Shown in pieces: positions 25,858-35,617 of a stretch of 64,000 nucleotides of DNA. The notes under the pieces were generated by a model, which was not told where the DNA came from, searched no databases, and was given only the letters and a program-made list of their open reading frames with translations. Numbering within the stretch: position 1 is the first letter of the stretch; every line of letters starts with the position of its first letter. Source of the stretch: an uncultured Muribaculum sp. GTDB taxonomy: Bacteria > Bacteroidota > Bacteroidia > Bacteroidales > Muribaculaceae. Location: the NCBI GenBank assembly GCA_910578785.1, contig CAJTSJ010000003.1, positions 1 through 64,000 of the forward strand, given 5' to 3'. The position numbers and the translations under genes are program-made.

Positions 25858-27117
25858 ATGTTGCATAATTATAGCGATTCAATTATGATACGGAAAGAAA
25901 CTCCGGTACTGCTGCTCACCGGCTATCTCGGAAGCGGCAAGACCACACTCCTCAACTACATCCTCACCAATGAACGCGGAATAAAATTTGCCGTGATAGT
26001 CAACGACCTTGGCGAAATCAACATCGACGCGTCGCTCATACAGAAGGGCGGAGTGGTTGGAGGCGACGATTCGGGCGACCTGGTCGCCCTCCAGAACGGC
26101 TGTATATGCTGTACGCTAAAAATGGACCTCGTGAAGCAGATAGCCGACATACTCGACACCGGAAAGTTTGACTATGTTGTGATTGAGGCCAGCGGTATAT
26201 GCGAGCCCGCACCTATAGCCCAGACCATCTGCGCCATGGCTCAGATGACGGGAGCCGACGCCCCGAAAAGCCTGCCCCGCCTTGACTGCATCGTCACGGT
26301 GGTCGATGCGCTGCGCATGCAGAGCGAATTCGGATGCGGCGACATGCTCCGCCGCCGTGACATCGGCGAAGAAGACATAGAAAATCTCGTCATCGAACAG
26401 ATTGAATTCTGCAACATCATCCTGCTTAACAAGATATCGGAAGTGACGCGCCAGGAAGCAGACCGCATACACACGATAATCCGCGCCATTCAGCCGAAAG
26501 CGGAAATCATTGAGTGCGACTACGCGAAAGTCGAGCTTGACCGAATCATCAATACCGGGCTGTTTGACTTTGAAAAAGTGGCCACTTCGGCGGCATGGGT
26601 GCATGAGATCGAGCGCGGAGCCACAGAAGAAGAGGAAGAAGAAGCCCTCGAACCACATCATCATCACCACCACGACGAAGATGATGAACATGAACACCAC
26701 GAACACGGGCACTGCCATCACCACCACCACGACGAAGGCGAGGCGGAGGAATACGGCATACAGACATTTGTATATTACCGGCGCGCACCTTTTGACCTGC
26801 ACAAATTTGACCGCTTCGTAGCCTCGCAATGGCCCCGCAACATTATAAGGGCCAAGGGTGTGCTGTATTTCAGCCACAACCGCGACATGTCGTTGCTGTT
26901 CGAGCAGGCAGGTGTGCAGAAGAAGCTTACGGAAGTCGGATTCTGGTATGCCACAGCTCCGGAAGAGGAGCTTATGATGCTGATGCAACGCGAACCCGGG
27001 TTGCGCCGCGACTGGGATCCGATATACGGCGACCGAATGATAAAAATAGTGTTTATCGGCCAGAACCTCGACCGCAAAGCCCTGACCGAGGCCCTCGACA
27101 ATTGCCTTGCCGAATAA
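25858..27117 (+). CDS. CobW/ZNG1-type GTPase metallochaperone with His-rich loop
   Basis: 419 residues (410 if the ATG at 25885, MIRKETPVLLLTGYLG, is used; both starts are possible). Walker A GYLGSGKTT (22-30), the metal-binding CxCC motif GCICCTL (C82, C84, C85), a nucleotide-specificity sequence NKISE in IILLNKISE, and a C-terminal CobW_C domain (about 300-417). Between the domains, residues about 266-294 form a His/Asp/Glu-rich stretch with two runs of five or six His, as expected for zinc or other metal binding. The family delivers metal to client enzymes in the cytoplasm using GTP. Which metal is not shown. Monocistronic with its own promoter and terminator. Confidence 0.93.
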   Translation: MLHNYSDSIMIRKETPVLLLTGYLGSGKTTLLNYILTNERGIKFAVIVNDLGEINIDASLIQKGGVVGGDDSGDLVALQNGCICCTLKMDLVKQIADILDTGKFDYVVIEASGICEPAPIAQTICAMAQMTGADAPKSLPRLDCIVTVVDALRMQSEFGCGDMLRRRDIGEEDIENLVIEQIEFCNIILLNKISEVTRQEADRIHTIIRAIQPKAEIIECDYAKVELDRIINTGLFDFEKVATSAAWVHEIERGATEEEEEEALEPHHHHHHDEDDEHEHHEHGHCHHHHHDEGEAEEYGIQTFVYYRRAPFDLHKFDRFVASQWPRNIIRAKGVLYFSHNRDMSLLFEQAGVQKKLTEVGFWYATAPEEELMMLMQREPGLRRDWDPIYGDRMIKIVFIGQNLDRKALTEALDNCLAE

Positions 27118-27153
27118 GACGGATTCAATACCTCTCAAAGCATAAAGCCAATG

Positions 27154-27194
27154 TAAAGCCGCAATGTTTTGTTAAAACAAAAGTTGCGGCTTTA
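27154..27194 (+). terminator. Long hairpin after the CobW-type gene
   Basis: TAAAGCCGCAA and TTGCGGCTTTA are exact complements enclosing a second pairing (TTTTGTT with AACAAAA). T-rich sequence follows (TGTTATATTCTT). It separates the GTPase from the tamB operon. Confidence 0.65.
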
Positions 27195-27225
27195 TGTTAT
27201 ATTCTTAGATTAAGACTATTTATTT

Positions 27226-30200
27226 GTGGGACATTTGATTAAAAACACCATCATTAGGCGCATTCTTAAGTCGCTGATGTGGGTGGTAATAGCGGTGCTG
27301 TTACTGCCGGCTCTGCTTTATATGCCTATTGTTCAGGATTTTGCCAAAGACATTGCCCTGAAGGAAGTAGCAAAAGCGACAGGTATGGACATCCGTATCG
27401 ACCAACTGCGCCTGCGATGGCCGCTGAAGCTCTCGCTCGGCGGAGTGATGGTGGTTCCCGCTCCTGGCGACACCATGGTCATGGCGCGCAGTGTCGACCT
27501 GCAGGTCGAACCGCTTCCGCTTCTTGCCATGGACCTGCGCGTACAGGGCGAACTTGAAGGCGTCCGCTACCGCATGGGCACCCCCGATTCGATAATGTAC
27601 ATAAATGCCGACGTCAACAGCTTCAAGCTCAACCCTTCGAACTACAACCTTCGAAGCCAGCGAATCAACATAAGCACTGCGACGCTCGACGGCGGCGACG
27701 TAGAACTGCTGATGAACGGCACCGACACGACATCGACCCCTACCGACACCGCATCGATGGCCCTCGTGATCAACGCACACGAACTCATTCTCCGCAACAT
27801 CAACTACCGCATGTCGATGCTTCCCACCATCGACACGCTCGGAGTCGACATACCCTCGGCAAAACTGATGGACGGCACCGTCGACATGTCGACGAGCCGC
27901 ATACATGCCGCGCTTCTTCAGGTCGACAGCCTGACGGCCACATACCTCACCCCTACGGCCGAATATCTGGCCGCGCACCCCGTAGACAGCACGGCGGTGG
28001 AAGCCTACAGCACGGCGGCGGACTCGACCATGTGGACCATTACCGGCGACGCGCTCAGGCTTACCGCCAAGAATGCCCTGTACGGCATGCGCGGAGCAGT
28101 GCCGCAACCGGGACTTGACATGAACTATCTCAAGGTGACGGACGTGAGCATCGACGTCGATTCATTTTATAACCGGGGCACGAGCATCACCGTTCCCCTG
28201 AAGCGCCTTCACGCACAGGAGCGATGCGGGCTTAAGCTCGACGCGTCAGGAACATTCGCCATGGACAGCACCGGCATGTCGGCCAAAGGATTCGACATAG
28301 CCACGATATTCTCGTCAATCAAGTTCGACGCATTCATGGGCATGGGCGACATGGCCACGGATCCGTCGCTCCCGATAGCCTTTGACGGAACAGCAAAAAT
28401 AGGCCTTCCCGACGTGGAGATGATAATGCCGGCCATGAAACCGATGCTTGCCAACGTACCACGCTACAACGACATCCGGCTTGACGCAAAAGTGTCGGGA
28501 ACCATGGGACGCCTGAACATCGACCGCGTGGATATGGCACTGCCAAATTATATGTCGCTGGCCATGCGCGGCAACGTGGTCAACGCCATGAATCCCGAAC
28601 GCCTCGGAGGACATCTGGCCCTGAACGGCGACCTGCGCAATGTAAACTTCATAAAGCCTACCCTGCTCGAAGCACGTATGGCCAAGCAGATAAATATTCC
28701 TCCGACCAAAATCACCGGCAACGTCGACATGAACAACGGAGCCTATGACGGAACTCTGAAAGTGGTCACCGGCGACGGACAGATGGCGCTTGACGGAAAG
28801 TGGAACGGGCGCATGGAGTCATACGACGCCGACCTCAACATCTCCGGTTTCCCTGTCATGAGTTTCATGCCCGAACTCGGAGTCAGCGACATATCGGCCC
28901 ATGTGACCGTCGACGGAAAAGGCTACAATCCGTTCTCCAGACGGACTAAAATATCGGCCGACGTCGATGTAATCTCAGCAGAATACATGAAGGTCAAATA
29001 TACCGACCTCAAATTGTGGGCCAAACTCGACACCGGCTACGTAGATGCCGGAATAATATCAATGAATCCGGAAGCCGACTTCGACATGAGCGTAGAAGGG
29101 CGCCTTGACCAGTCGGAAATATTCGACCTGACATTTGAAGGCGAAGTGCGCACGCTGGACCTTCATGCGCTCAACCTCGCAGACAGCGTGATGAACGGAT
29201 CGTTCACGATGGACGGACGCGCCAAAGTGGCTCCCGCCAAATCTATTTACGACGTGGACATGACCATCGCCACCCTCGACTGGAACATGCCGGGAGTGGA
29301 GCTGTCGACCCCGTCGATAGACATTAAGCTCAACGCCAACGACTCGTCGCTGAAGGCTTCGCTCGTCAACGAATCGCTCACGGCCGACCTCGCCGCACCC
29401 TGTCCGCTCGACTCCCTGACCGCAAGGCTGACCAATGCCATGGCGATACTCGACCATCAGATTCAGCAAAAGCGCATAGTGGTCGACTCGCTGCAGAGGG
29501 CATTGCCGCCGTTTGCTCTCGACATCCGCTCGGGACGGCAGAGCATTGTGGCCGACTACCTGGCGGCCAGCAAGACCTCGGTCAACGATTATACGCTCCG
29601 CCTGCTCAACGACTCGCTCATATCGATACAGGCCGATGCCCACGGTATCGCGGCCAACACCACCAGAATCGACACGGTGTCGTTCAGCGCGCTTCAGCAC
29701 GGCAAATACCTCGTGTTCCACGGTGGCATGAACAACCGTCCCGGCACATTCGATGAGTTCGCCCACGTCAAGCTTTCCGGCTTTATAGCCGACGAAAATC
29801 TGTCGGCGTTCGTCAATCAGAGCAACATAAAGAACGAGACCGGATTCAAGATCGGATTCAACCTTACGGCCAACGATTCGGTACTGACATTCCGTCTGAC
29901 TCCACGCAAGCCCGTAATCGGCTACAAGACATGGACCCTGAACTCCGACAACTTCATATCCTACAACATGCCGCAAAAGCATCTCGACGGCAACCTTCAG
30001 CTGACCAACGGTGACAGCCACCTGAAGATATATACTGAACACAACCACGAGTCAGACTCAATCGTAGGCGGGGTGGAAGACGTCATTGTCAACGCATCCG
30101 GTATCGAACTTGCCGACTGGCTGTCGTTGTCGCCGTTTGCACCGCCCATTCAAGGAACAGCAGGTGCCGACATCCGCATCAACTGGAATCCGTCGACCTC

Positions 30201-32046
30201 GTCCTTGTCTGGCAACGGAAACCTCAATCTCGACAACTTATATTACGGAGGCGAACGCGTAGGCTCGTTCCTCTTCGACCTCGGACTCACCACAAACACC
30301 AAGGGCGTGCTGAAAGCCTCGGCCTCGCTAATGGTGGACAGTCTAAAGGTGATAACCGCTATAGGTTCGCTCAACGATTCAACATCAAGCACTCCGTTCA
30401 ACCTTGACTTCTCTATGATACACTTCCCGCTGCGCATAGTCAATCCGTTCCTGCCGCCGGACATGGCCACCCTGCACGGTATGCTCAACGGACAGATGGA
30501 CATAACCGGAACTCTCGTCGAGCCTGTATTCAACGGCTACCTCGACTTCGACTCTACAAGCGTGATGATCGACATGATAGGTTCGGCGCTGACATTCTCG
30601 GAAGAAAAGATTCCGGTCGACAGCAATATCGTCCGATTCAACAACTACGCCATCACGGGCAAGAACGCCAACCCGCTGCTTGTCAACGGCACAGTGGACA
30701 TAAATAACCTCGCATCACCCCAGATCGACCTGGGTATGAAGGCAAAAGACATGCAGATAATCAATTCGTCGCGAGGCAAAGGCGCCGAAGTCTACGGCAG
30801 AGCCTTCGTCGATGTCGACGCATCGGTCAAAGGCAACATGGAGTTCATGCGCGTCAACGCATATCTCGACCTGCTTGAGGGCAGCAACGTGACCTACGTC
30901 ATGAGCACCATTGACAACGGTATGGGCTCATTGAACACCACCGACGAGGACATGGTAAGGTTTGTACAATTCAACGACACGGCGGCCGTGATGCAGTCAG
31001 ATACGATAGCCAATTCAGGCCTGGCACTCATGCTTGATGCACAGCTCGTCATATCGCAAGGCTCGACTATAAACGTTGACATAACCCCCAACGGTCATGA
31101 CAAAGCCCAGATTCAGGGTTCGGGCGACTTCACATTCGCCATGTCGCCGTTCAGCGACATGCGCCTGACCGGACGATACACTATCGACAAGGGATTTGTT
31201 CGGTATACTCCGCCGATGCTGTCACAGAAGCTGTTCAACTTCGAGAGCGGCAGCTACATAGCCTTTAACGGCGACATGCTCAACCCCATACTCAGCATAA
31301 AGGCCCGCGACGATGTCAAGGCCAACGTGACTGAAGAGGGACAGAACTCGCGAATAGTTAACTTCATAGTCTCGCTGAGCGTAACCAATTCGCTTCAGGA
31401 CATGGACGTGGCGTTTGACCTGAGCACCAATGACGACATTACCGTACAGAACGAACTTCAGGCCATGAGTCCGAACCAACGCGCCAACCAGGCCATGAAC
31501 CTGCTGCTCTACAACGTCTACACAGGTCCCGGCACCAAAGGGACCAACCTTGCCGGCAATCCGCTGTATTCGTTCCTCGCCTCGCAGCTCAACACCTGGG
31601 CGGCCAACACCATCAAGGGTGTCGACATATCGTTCGGCATCGACCAGTATGACCGCACCTACGAAGGCGCGACATCGACCACCACAAGCTACAGCTATCA
31701 GGTCAGCAAGTCGCTGTTCAACGACCGCGTGAAGATAGTGGTGGGCGGAAACTATACCACCGATGCAAACACCGACGAGAACTTCTCGCAAAATCTCATC
31801 AACGACATATCGTTCGAGTACATGCTCAACCGCAGCGGCTCGATGTATCTGAGGCTGTTCCGACATGTCGGCTACGAGAGCATTCTTGAAGGCGAAGTCA
31901 TCCAGACAGGTGTCGGCTTCGTCTACAAGAGGAAGATACGCCGCATCAGCGACCTGTTCAAGTTCCTGCCTCGCCGTCGGGAAGAGAATGACACCAAAGT
32001 CCCAACCCCAACAGAAAAGCCCTATGATGAAAAGTCTGAAAAATAA
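27226..32046 (+). CDS. tamB: TamB-like translocation and assembly module protein
   Basis: 1606 residues, within the family's usual size. The start is GTG at 27226; a TTG five lines of sequence context later (27235) is an alternative. One N-terminal membrane anchor (about 17-36, WVVIAVLLLPALLYMPIV), then a very long beta-helical AsmA/TamB-type body with repeated short beta segments rich in Asp, Asn and Met, and the conserved C-terminal TamB (DUF490) domain (about 1150-1580, with ALMLDAQLVISQGSTINVDI and LTGRYTIDKGFVRYTP). It spans the periplasm from the inner membrane and works with the Omp85 partner encoded next, in outer-membrane protein or lipid transport. The stop lies 20 bases inside the tamL gene, so the two are coupled. 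Confidence 0.93.
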   Translation: MGHLIKNTIIRRILKSLMWVVIAVLLLPALLYMPIVQDFAKDIALKEVAKATGMDIRIDQLRLRWPLKLSLGGVMVVPAPGDTMVMARSVDLQVEPLPLLAMDLRVQGELEGVRYRMGTPDSIMYINADVNSFKLNPSNYNLRSQRINISTATLDGGDVELLMNGTDTTSTPTDTASMALVINAHELILRNINYRMSMLPTIDTLGVDIPSAKLMDGTVDMSTSRIHAALLQVDSLTATYLTPTAEYLAAHPVDSTAVEAYSTAADSTMWTITGDALRLTAKNALYGMRGAVPQPGLDMNYLKVTDVSIDVDSFYNRGTSITVPLKRLHAQERCGLKLDASGTFAMDSTGMSAKGFDIATIFSSIKFDAFMGMGDMATDPSLPIAFDGTAKIGLPDVEMIMPAMKPMLANVPRYNDIRLDAKVSGTMGRLNIDRVDMALPNYMSLAMRGNVVNAMNPERLGGHLALNGDLRNVNFIKPTLLEARMAKQINIPPTKITGNVDMNNGAYDGTLKVVTGDGQMALDGKWNGRMESYDADLNISGFPVMSFMPELGVSDISAHVTVDGKGYNPFSRRTKISADVDVISAEYMKVKYTDLKLWAKLDTGYVDAGIISMNPEADFDMSVEGRLDQSEIFDLTFEGEVRTLDLHALNLADSVMNGSFTMDGRAKVAPAKSIYDVDMTIATLDWNMPGVELSTPSIDIKLNANDSSLKASLVNESLTADLAAPCPLDSLTARLTNAMAILDHQIQQKRIVVDSLQRALPPFALDIRSGRQSIVADYLAASKTSVNDYTLRLLNDSLISIQADAHGIAANTTRIDTVSFSALQHGKYLVFHGGMNNRPGTFDEFAHVKLSGFIADENLSAFVNQSNIKNETGFKIGFNLTANDSVLTFRLTPRKPVIGYKTWTLNSDNFISYNMPQKHLDGNLQLTNGDSHLKIYTEHNHESDSIVGGVEDVIVNASGIELADWLSLSPFAPPIQGTAGADIRINWNPSTSSLSGNGNLNLDNLYYGGERVGSFLFDLGLTTNTKGVLKASASLMVDSLKVITAIGSLNDSTSSTPFNLDFSMIHFPLRIVNPFLPPDMATLHGMLNGQMDITGTLVEPVFNGYLDFDSTSVMIDMIGSALTFSEEKIPVDSNIVRFNNYAITGKNANPLLVNGTVDINNLASPQIDLGMKAKDMQIINSSRGKGAEVYGRAFVDVDASVKGNMEFMRVNAYLDLLEGSNVTYVMSTIDNGMGSLNTTDEDMVRFVQFNDTAAVMQSDTIANSGLALMLDAQLVISQGSTINVDITPNGHDKAQIQGSGDFTFAMSPFSDMRLTGRYTIDKGFVRYTPPMLSQKLFNFESGSYIAFNGDMLNPILSIKARDDVKANVTEEGQNSRIVNFIVSLSVTNSLQDMDVAFDLSTNDDITVQNELQAMSPNQRANQAMNLLLYNVYTGPGTKGTNLAGNPLYSFLASQLNTWAANTIKGVDISFGIDQYDRTYEGATSTTTSYSYQVSKSLFNDRVKIVVGGNYTTDANTDENFSQNLINDISFEYMLNRSGSMYLRLFRHVGYESILEGEVIQTGVGFVYKRKIRRISDLFKFLPRRREENDTKVPTPTEKPYDEKSEK

Positions 32047-34321
32047 ACTGATTGCAGTCCTTTGCTGCACCGCGATGATGGGTGCGGTGTCATGCTCAAC
32101 CACCAAAAGGCTCGGCAAAGACGACGTGCGATATACCGGCATTAAAAAAGTCAACATCGTAATGCCCGACAGCTCCAAAGTGCCCGACATCGTCAAGGCC
32201 GAAGTAAACAGCACCGTCGAGGTCGACGCCAACCAGAGCACCAAGGTGCTTGGACTGCCGCTGCCCATACCGGTCGGACTGTGGGTGTACAACAACTGGA
32301 ATCCCGACTCAAAAGGCTTGAAAGGATGGGCATACAGGAAACTTGTCAAACAACCGGTGTTAATCAGCGACGTACGCCCCCAGTTGCGGGTAAAGATGAT
32401 TGAGAACAAACTCGACAATCAGGGCTACTTCCAGAATACGGCCACATACGAGCTTGACGTCAACAAAAAGAATCCCAAGAAAGCTAAGATAACGTACAAC
32501 GTCAACATAGGACCGGCCTATCTGATAGACTCCATCGAATATCTGCCGGACTCATGTCATCTGTACCATAAAATTGACTCAATAGCACTCAGAAGCACCT
32601 ACCTGGTTAAAGGACAGCGCTACTCGGTCGACTCCCTGGCCGTGGAACGCACAAAGATGGCCAACAGCCTGAGAAACATCGGCTACTACTTCTTCAGACC
32701 CGAATATATCGAATATCTGGCCGACAGCACCATCACTCGCGAACGAATAGCTCTGCGCCTGACCATAGCCCGCAATGTTCCGACATTCGCGCTGCGACGC
32801 TATATGACCGGCAACGTCACCGTAAGAATCAACCGCAACGAGGGTGGCGGCGTGCCCGACACGTTCGAGACCCGACGCGCCACCGTGATTCAGATGATGC
32901 CGTCACGTCTGCGCAAAGACCTGATACCAGAATGCGTCACTTTCCGCGAGGGACGCACATTCTCCGTGCGCGACATGAACCGTACGCAGACCTACCTCGC
33001 CCGACTCGGCATATTCAACTATATCAACATCGAGCCATATCCCGACACCACGTCTACAAGCCCGAGACTGAACGTCAACATCGACTGCACGTTCGACATG
33101 CCTCTGGAGGCCGGCATCGAAGCCAACGTGTCGTCAAAGTCCAACAGCTATCTTGGCCCGGGCATCACGCTGTCGCTGACCAACCGCAACCTGTTCGGAG
33201 GCGGCGAACAGCTCCGCGTAGGACTCACAGGCACCTACGAATGGCAGACCGGACGCAACAGCAGCTCGCTGTTCAACAGCTACGAGGTGGGCATCAACTC
33301 CGCGCTGTCGATACCGCGTCTGCTTGCACCGAAATTCTTCCCCGTGTCGCGGCGCGAACTCAACTGGACGCGCTTCACCCTGAACGCCGACCTGCTCAAC
33401 CGTCCGCACTACTTCAACATGGCCCAGTTCACGGCATCGATGAACTACGACTGGCAGCTCAGGCGCTACTACTCCTATACGTTTACCCCGCTTAAGATTA
33501 CGTTTACCAAACTAATGCGCACCACCGCCACCTTCGACTCCATCATGGCGGCCAACCGCGCCGTGGCGCTGAGTTTCCGCGACCAGTTCATACCGCAGAT
33601 GGCCTGGAGCATGGTCTATGACCGCGCCATCGACCCCGACAACCTCATCAACGTGCAGACCACCATCCAGGAAGCCGGCAACGTATGCTGGGCCATCTGG
33701 CGAGCATTCGGCGAGAAAGGCGAGAAGAAGCTCTTCGGCATGCCCTTCTCCCAGTTTATCAAAGGCACGGCACAGCTTGTCTATTCACGCCGCCTGACAG
33801 GCGACCACTGGCTCGTGTCGAGAGTGTTCGGCGGTATAGCCCACGCCTACGGCAATGCTTCGGAAGTGCCCTACAGCGAACAGTTCTATGTCGGAGGAGC
33901 CAACTCCATACGCGCGTTCACCGTCAGAAGCATAGGCCCCGGAAGCTACCACGCGCCTAAAGAGAGCGTCAACAGCAACTTTGACCAGACCGGTACATTC
34001 AAGTTTGAATTCAACGTCGAATACCGCTTCCCAATCTACGGTCCGCTGCATGGAGCCATATTCCTTGACTCCGGAAACGTATGGCTCCTGAAGAACGACC
34101 CCGAACGACCCGGCGGACAGCTGCGCGGAAGCACATTCTTTAAGGACCTGGCCGTAGGCACGGGCGCCGGACTGCGCTTCGACATAAGCATGCTCGTGGT
34201 ACGCGCCGACCTCGGAGTGGGCATACACGCGCCCTACGACACCGGAAAGAAAGGCTACTACAACATGACCTCGTTTAAAAACTCCCTGGCGTTCCATCTC
34301 GCCATCGGATATCCATTCTAA
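32024..34321 (+). CDS. tamL: TamL: lipoprotein Omp85-family outer-membrane assembly protein
   Basis: 765 residues from the ATG at 32024 (a second ATG follows immediately). Signal sequence LIAVLCCTAMMGAVSC ends in a lipobox (Cys about 24), the mark of the Bacteroidetes TamL variant of TamA. POTRA domains follow (about 110-390) and then the 16-stranded barrel (about 400-765) with the conserved VGGANSIRAFTVRSIGPGSY region carrying the RG/RA-F motif of Omp85 lid loops, ending LAFHLAIGYPF. It forms the outer-membrane half of the TAM complex with TamB. The longer open frame beginning at 31865 is inside tamB and has no signal sequence at its start, so it was not used. Confidence 0.93.
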   Translation: MMKSLKNKLIAVLCCTAMMGAVSCSTTKRLGKDDVRYTGIKKVNIVMPDSSKVPDIVKAEVNSTVEVDANQSTKVLGLPLPIPVGLWVYNNWNPDSKGLKGWAYRKLVKQPVLISDVRPQLRVKMIENKLDNQGYFQNTATYELDVNKKNPKKAKITYNVNIGPAYLIDSIEYLPDSCHLYHKIDSIALRSTYLVKGQRYSVDSLAVERTKMANSLRNIGYYFFRPEYIEYLADSTITRERIALRLTIARNVPTFALRRYMTGNVTVRINRNEGGGVPDTFETRRATVIQMMPSRLRKDLIPECVTFREGRTFSVRDMNRTQTYLARLGIFNYINIEPYPDTTSTSPRLNVNIDCTFDMPLEAGIEANVSSKSNSYLGPGITLSLTNRNLFGGGEQLRVGLTGTYEWQTGRNSSSLFNSYEVGINSALSIPRLLAPKFFPVSRRELNWTRFTLNADLLNRPHYFNMAQFTASMNYDWQLRRYYSYTFTPLKITFTKLMRTTATFDSIMAANRAVALSFRDQFIPQMAWSMVYDRAIDPDNLINVQTTIQEAGNVCWAIWRAFGEKGEKKLFGMPFSQFIKGTAQLVYSRRLTGDHWLVSRVFGGIAHAYGNASEVPYSEQFYVGGANSIRAFTVRSIGPGSYHAPKESVNSNFDQTGTFKFEFNVEYRFPIYGPLHGAIFLDSGNVWLLKNDPERPGGQLRGSTFFKDLAVGTGAGLRFDISMLVVRADLGVGIHAPYDTGKKGYYNMTSFKNSLAFHLAIGYPF

Positions 34322-34334
34322 CCAATACACCATT

Positions 34335-35009
34335 ATGAAGACTTTAATCAGCCTGGCCGTTCTGCTGGCCTCATTCATGTCCGCGATAACCCTTACCGCC
34401 CAGTCGGCCAAAATTGAAGTGACCGGTTCGGCCACAATCAACATCATACCGGACCGCATAACCGTAGAAATAGGTATTGAAGAGTATTATTCTCACAAAT
34501 CAGGGGGCGACAGCGTGAAAGTCAAGCTCGACGACATTGAGAAGAATGTGCGTCGCACTCTGCGCGAATCAGGCGTGGCCGACTCGATGATAACCGTGGC
34601 CGATTTGGGCAACTACCGCGACCGCTCGTCGACCGATTCGTTCCTGATGGCCAAACGCCTGTCAGTGGTCGTTACCGATTTCGACCGCCTCGACCGGATA
34701 GCCCGCAACATCGGCGACCGTGGCATAACAAGTTTCCAGATAACCCGCCTCGACAACAGCGACATGGCGCGCTACAACCGCGAAGGACTGAAGGCAGCCC
34801 TCGACGCAGCACGCCATAAAGCAGAATTCATAGCCGCAGACGAAGGCATGACCAACCTGATGGCAGTCGAGATTGTGGAAAACGGACCGAATTACTACGA
34901 AACCCCGTCATTCAGCAACGTGGCGTACGACAGCGGCGCCGGCATGGAGGGCATGCGCCGCATAGTCCGCCGCTACAGCGTAAAAGTCACCTACGGAGCC
35001 ATTCCGTAA
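34335..35009 (+). CDS. SIMPL (DUF541) domain periplasmic protein
   Basis: 224 residues with signal peptide MKTLISLAVLLASFMSAITLTAQ. The SIMPL domain covers nearly all of the rest: KIEVTGSATINIIPDRITVEIGI, VRRTLRESGVADSMI, and the C-terminal RRIVRRYSVKVTYGA. Members form oligomeric periplasmic particles and have been linked to oxidative stress or outer-membrane functions; role here unproven. It follows tamL by 13 bases and is the last gene of the tam operon. Confidence 0.9.
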   Translation: MKTLISLAVLLASFMSAITLTAQSAKIEVTGSATINIIPDRITVEIGIEEYYSHKSGGDSVKVKLDDIEKNVRRTLRESGVADSMITVADLGNYRDRSSTDSFLMAKRLSVVVTDFDRLDRIARNIGDRGITSFQITRLDNSDMARYNREGLKAALDAARHKAEFIAADEGMTNLMAVEIVENGPNYYETPSFSNVAYDSGAGMEGMRRIVRRYSVKVTYGAIP

Positions 35010-35026
35010 ATAAATCAGCACGACAA

Positions 35027-35123
35027 TCACAAGTCCATCTCAAGCTCCCTCTCGCATTCCTCAATCACTTCCCTGGGAATCCTGATGGACGCATCTATGT
35101 CGAAATGGCATCCGTCGAACACC
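35027..35123 (-). pseudogene. 3' fragment of an immunity-like gene
   Basis: Minus-strand reading to the TGA at 35027-35029 gives VFDGCHFDIDASIRIPREV and then IEECERELEMDL. Over about 92 bases it differs from the 3' end of the gene at 36356 at about seven positions, while the rest of that gene is absent. Homology stops at 35123, just before the hairpin at 35128. It is therefore a truncated third copy of the family. No start codon or promoter belongs to it. Confidence 0.8.
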
Positions 35124-35127
35124 CTAT

Positions 35128-35160
35128 GGAAAACCCTGAGTCGAACGACCCGGGGTTTCC
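35128..35160. repeat. Imperfect hairpin at the break between copies
   Basis: GGAAAACCCTGAGTCG (35128-35143) pairs imperfectly with CGACCCGGGGTTTCC (35146-35160), including G:U pairs. It fills the gap between the truncated copy and the stop codon of the next intact copy. It may be a terminator stem or an inserted repeat. Confidence 0.45.
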
Positions 35161-35161
35161 A

Positions 35162-35614
35162 CTATAAAGTAACCGGATTGCTGAAATAAAAGTCCTGATC
35201 AAGGTACTTCTCACAGTCTTGAATTAATTCTTCAGGGATATGTATTGAGGAATCAATGTCAAAATGGCATCCGTCGAACACCACCACGTAAATTTTATCC
35301 TCGTTCCGAATCATGTAATGACAAAAATAAGCTCCATTTGCAAACAATGTTGCATTATGGTCCTTTAAGAGATACTTTCGGCAGTCAGAGTTTAAGATAA
35401 ACCTTCGGGCATAATACATTGGATAGTCATTCTCCACTTCCCAATTAAAAAACTCCATATGTACATTTTCCTCTATGAAAAGTTCGATGTAGTCGCTTAT
35501 GTATAGACTGGAGTCTTCAGGAATCTGCTCAAACAAAACCGAAACAAATTTTTGAGAAACGGACTCTATAATTTCATCGTCGTAATCCACCTCTTCGTAT
35601 TCTACATATGACAT
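35162..35614 (-). CDS. Immunity-like protein, paralogue 1 (family not recognised)
   Basis: 150 residues, no signal peptide, very acidic (starts MSYVEYEEVDYDDEIIESV), predicted cytoplasmic. The C-terminal third holds the family signature KIYVVVFDGCHFDID followed by SIHIPEELIQDCEKY. A paralogue lies at 36356 and a fragment at 35027. A 38-base block (35262-35299) is identical to the paralogue although flanking parts are strongly diverged. A short toxin-like C-terminal remnant ends 3 bases before its ATG. Small acidic cytoplasmic proteins in such arrays are typically immunity proteins, but this role is inference. AT-rich compared with the neighbouring tam and carB genes. Confidence 0.75.
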   Translation of the reverse strand: MSYVEYEEVDYDDEIIESVSQKFVSVLFEQIPEDSSLYISDYIELFIEENVHMEFFNWEVENDYPMYYARRFILNSDCRKYLLKDHNATLFANGAYFCHYMIRNEDKIYVVVFDGCHFDIDSSIHIPEELIQDCEKYLDQDFYFSNPVTL

Positions 35615-35617
35615 ATC

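Noticed and set aside
26116..27138. 340-codon minus-strand frame opposite the CobW-type gene
   Set aside because: Its Val/Phe-rich middle is just the complement of the His/Asp/Glu-rich loop of the real gene.
29059..30048. 329-codon minus-strand frame opposite tamB
   Set aside because: Shadow of tamB: Arg/Val/Gly/His-rich composition, no start context, no family features.
31222..32418. Long open frame on the minus strand opposite tamB and tamL
   Set aside because: It is antisense to two convincing genes, has no promoter and no recognisable domain; high-GC codon use of tamB creates open antisense frames.
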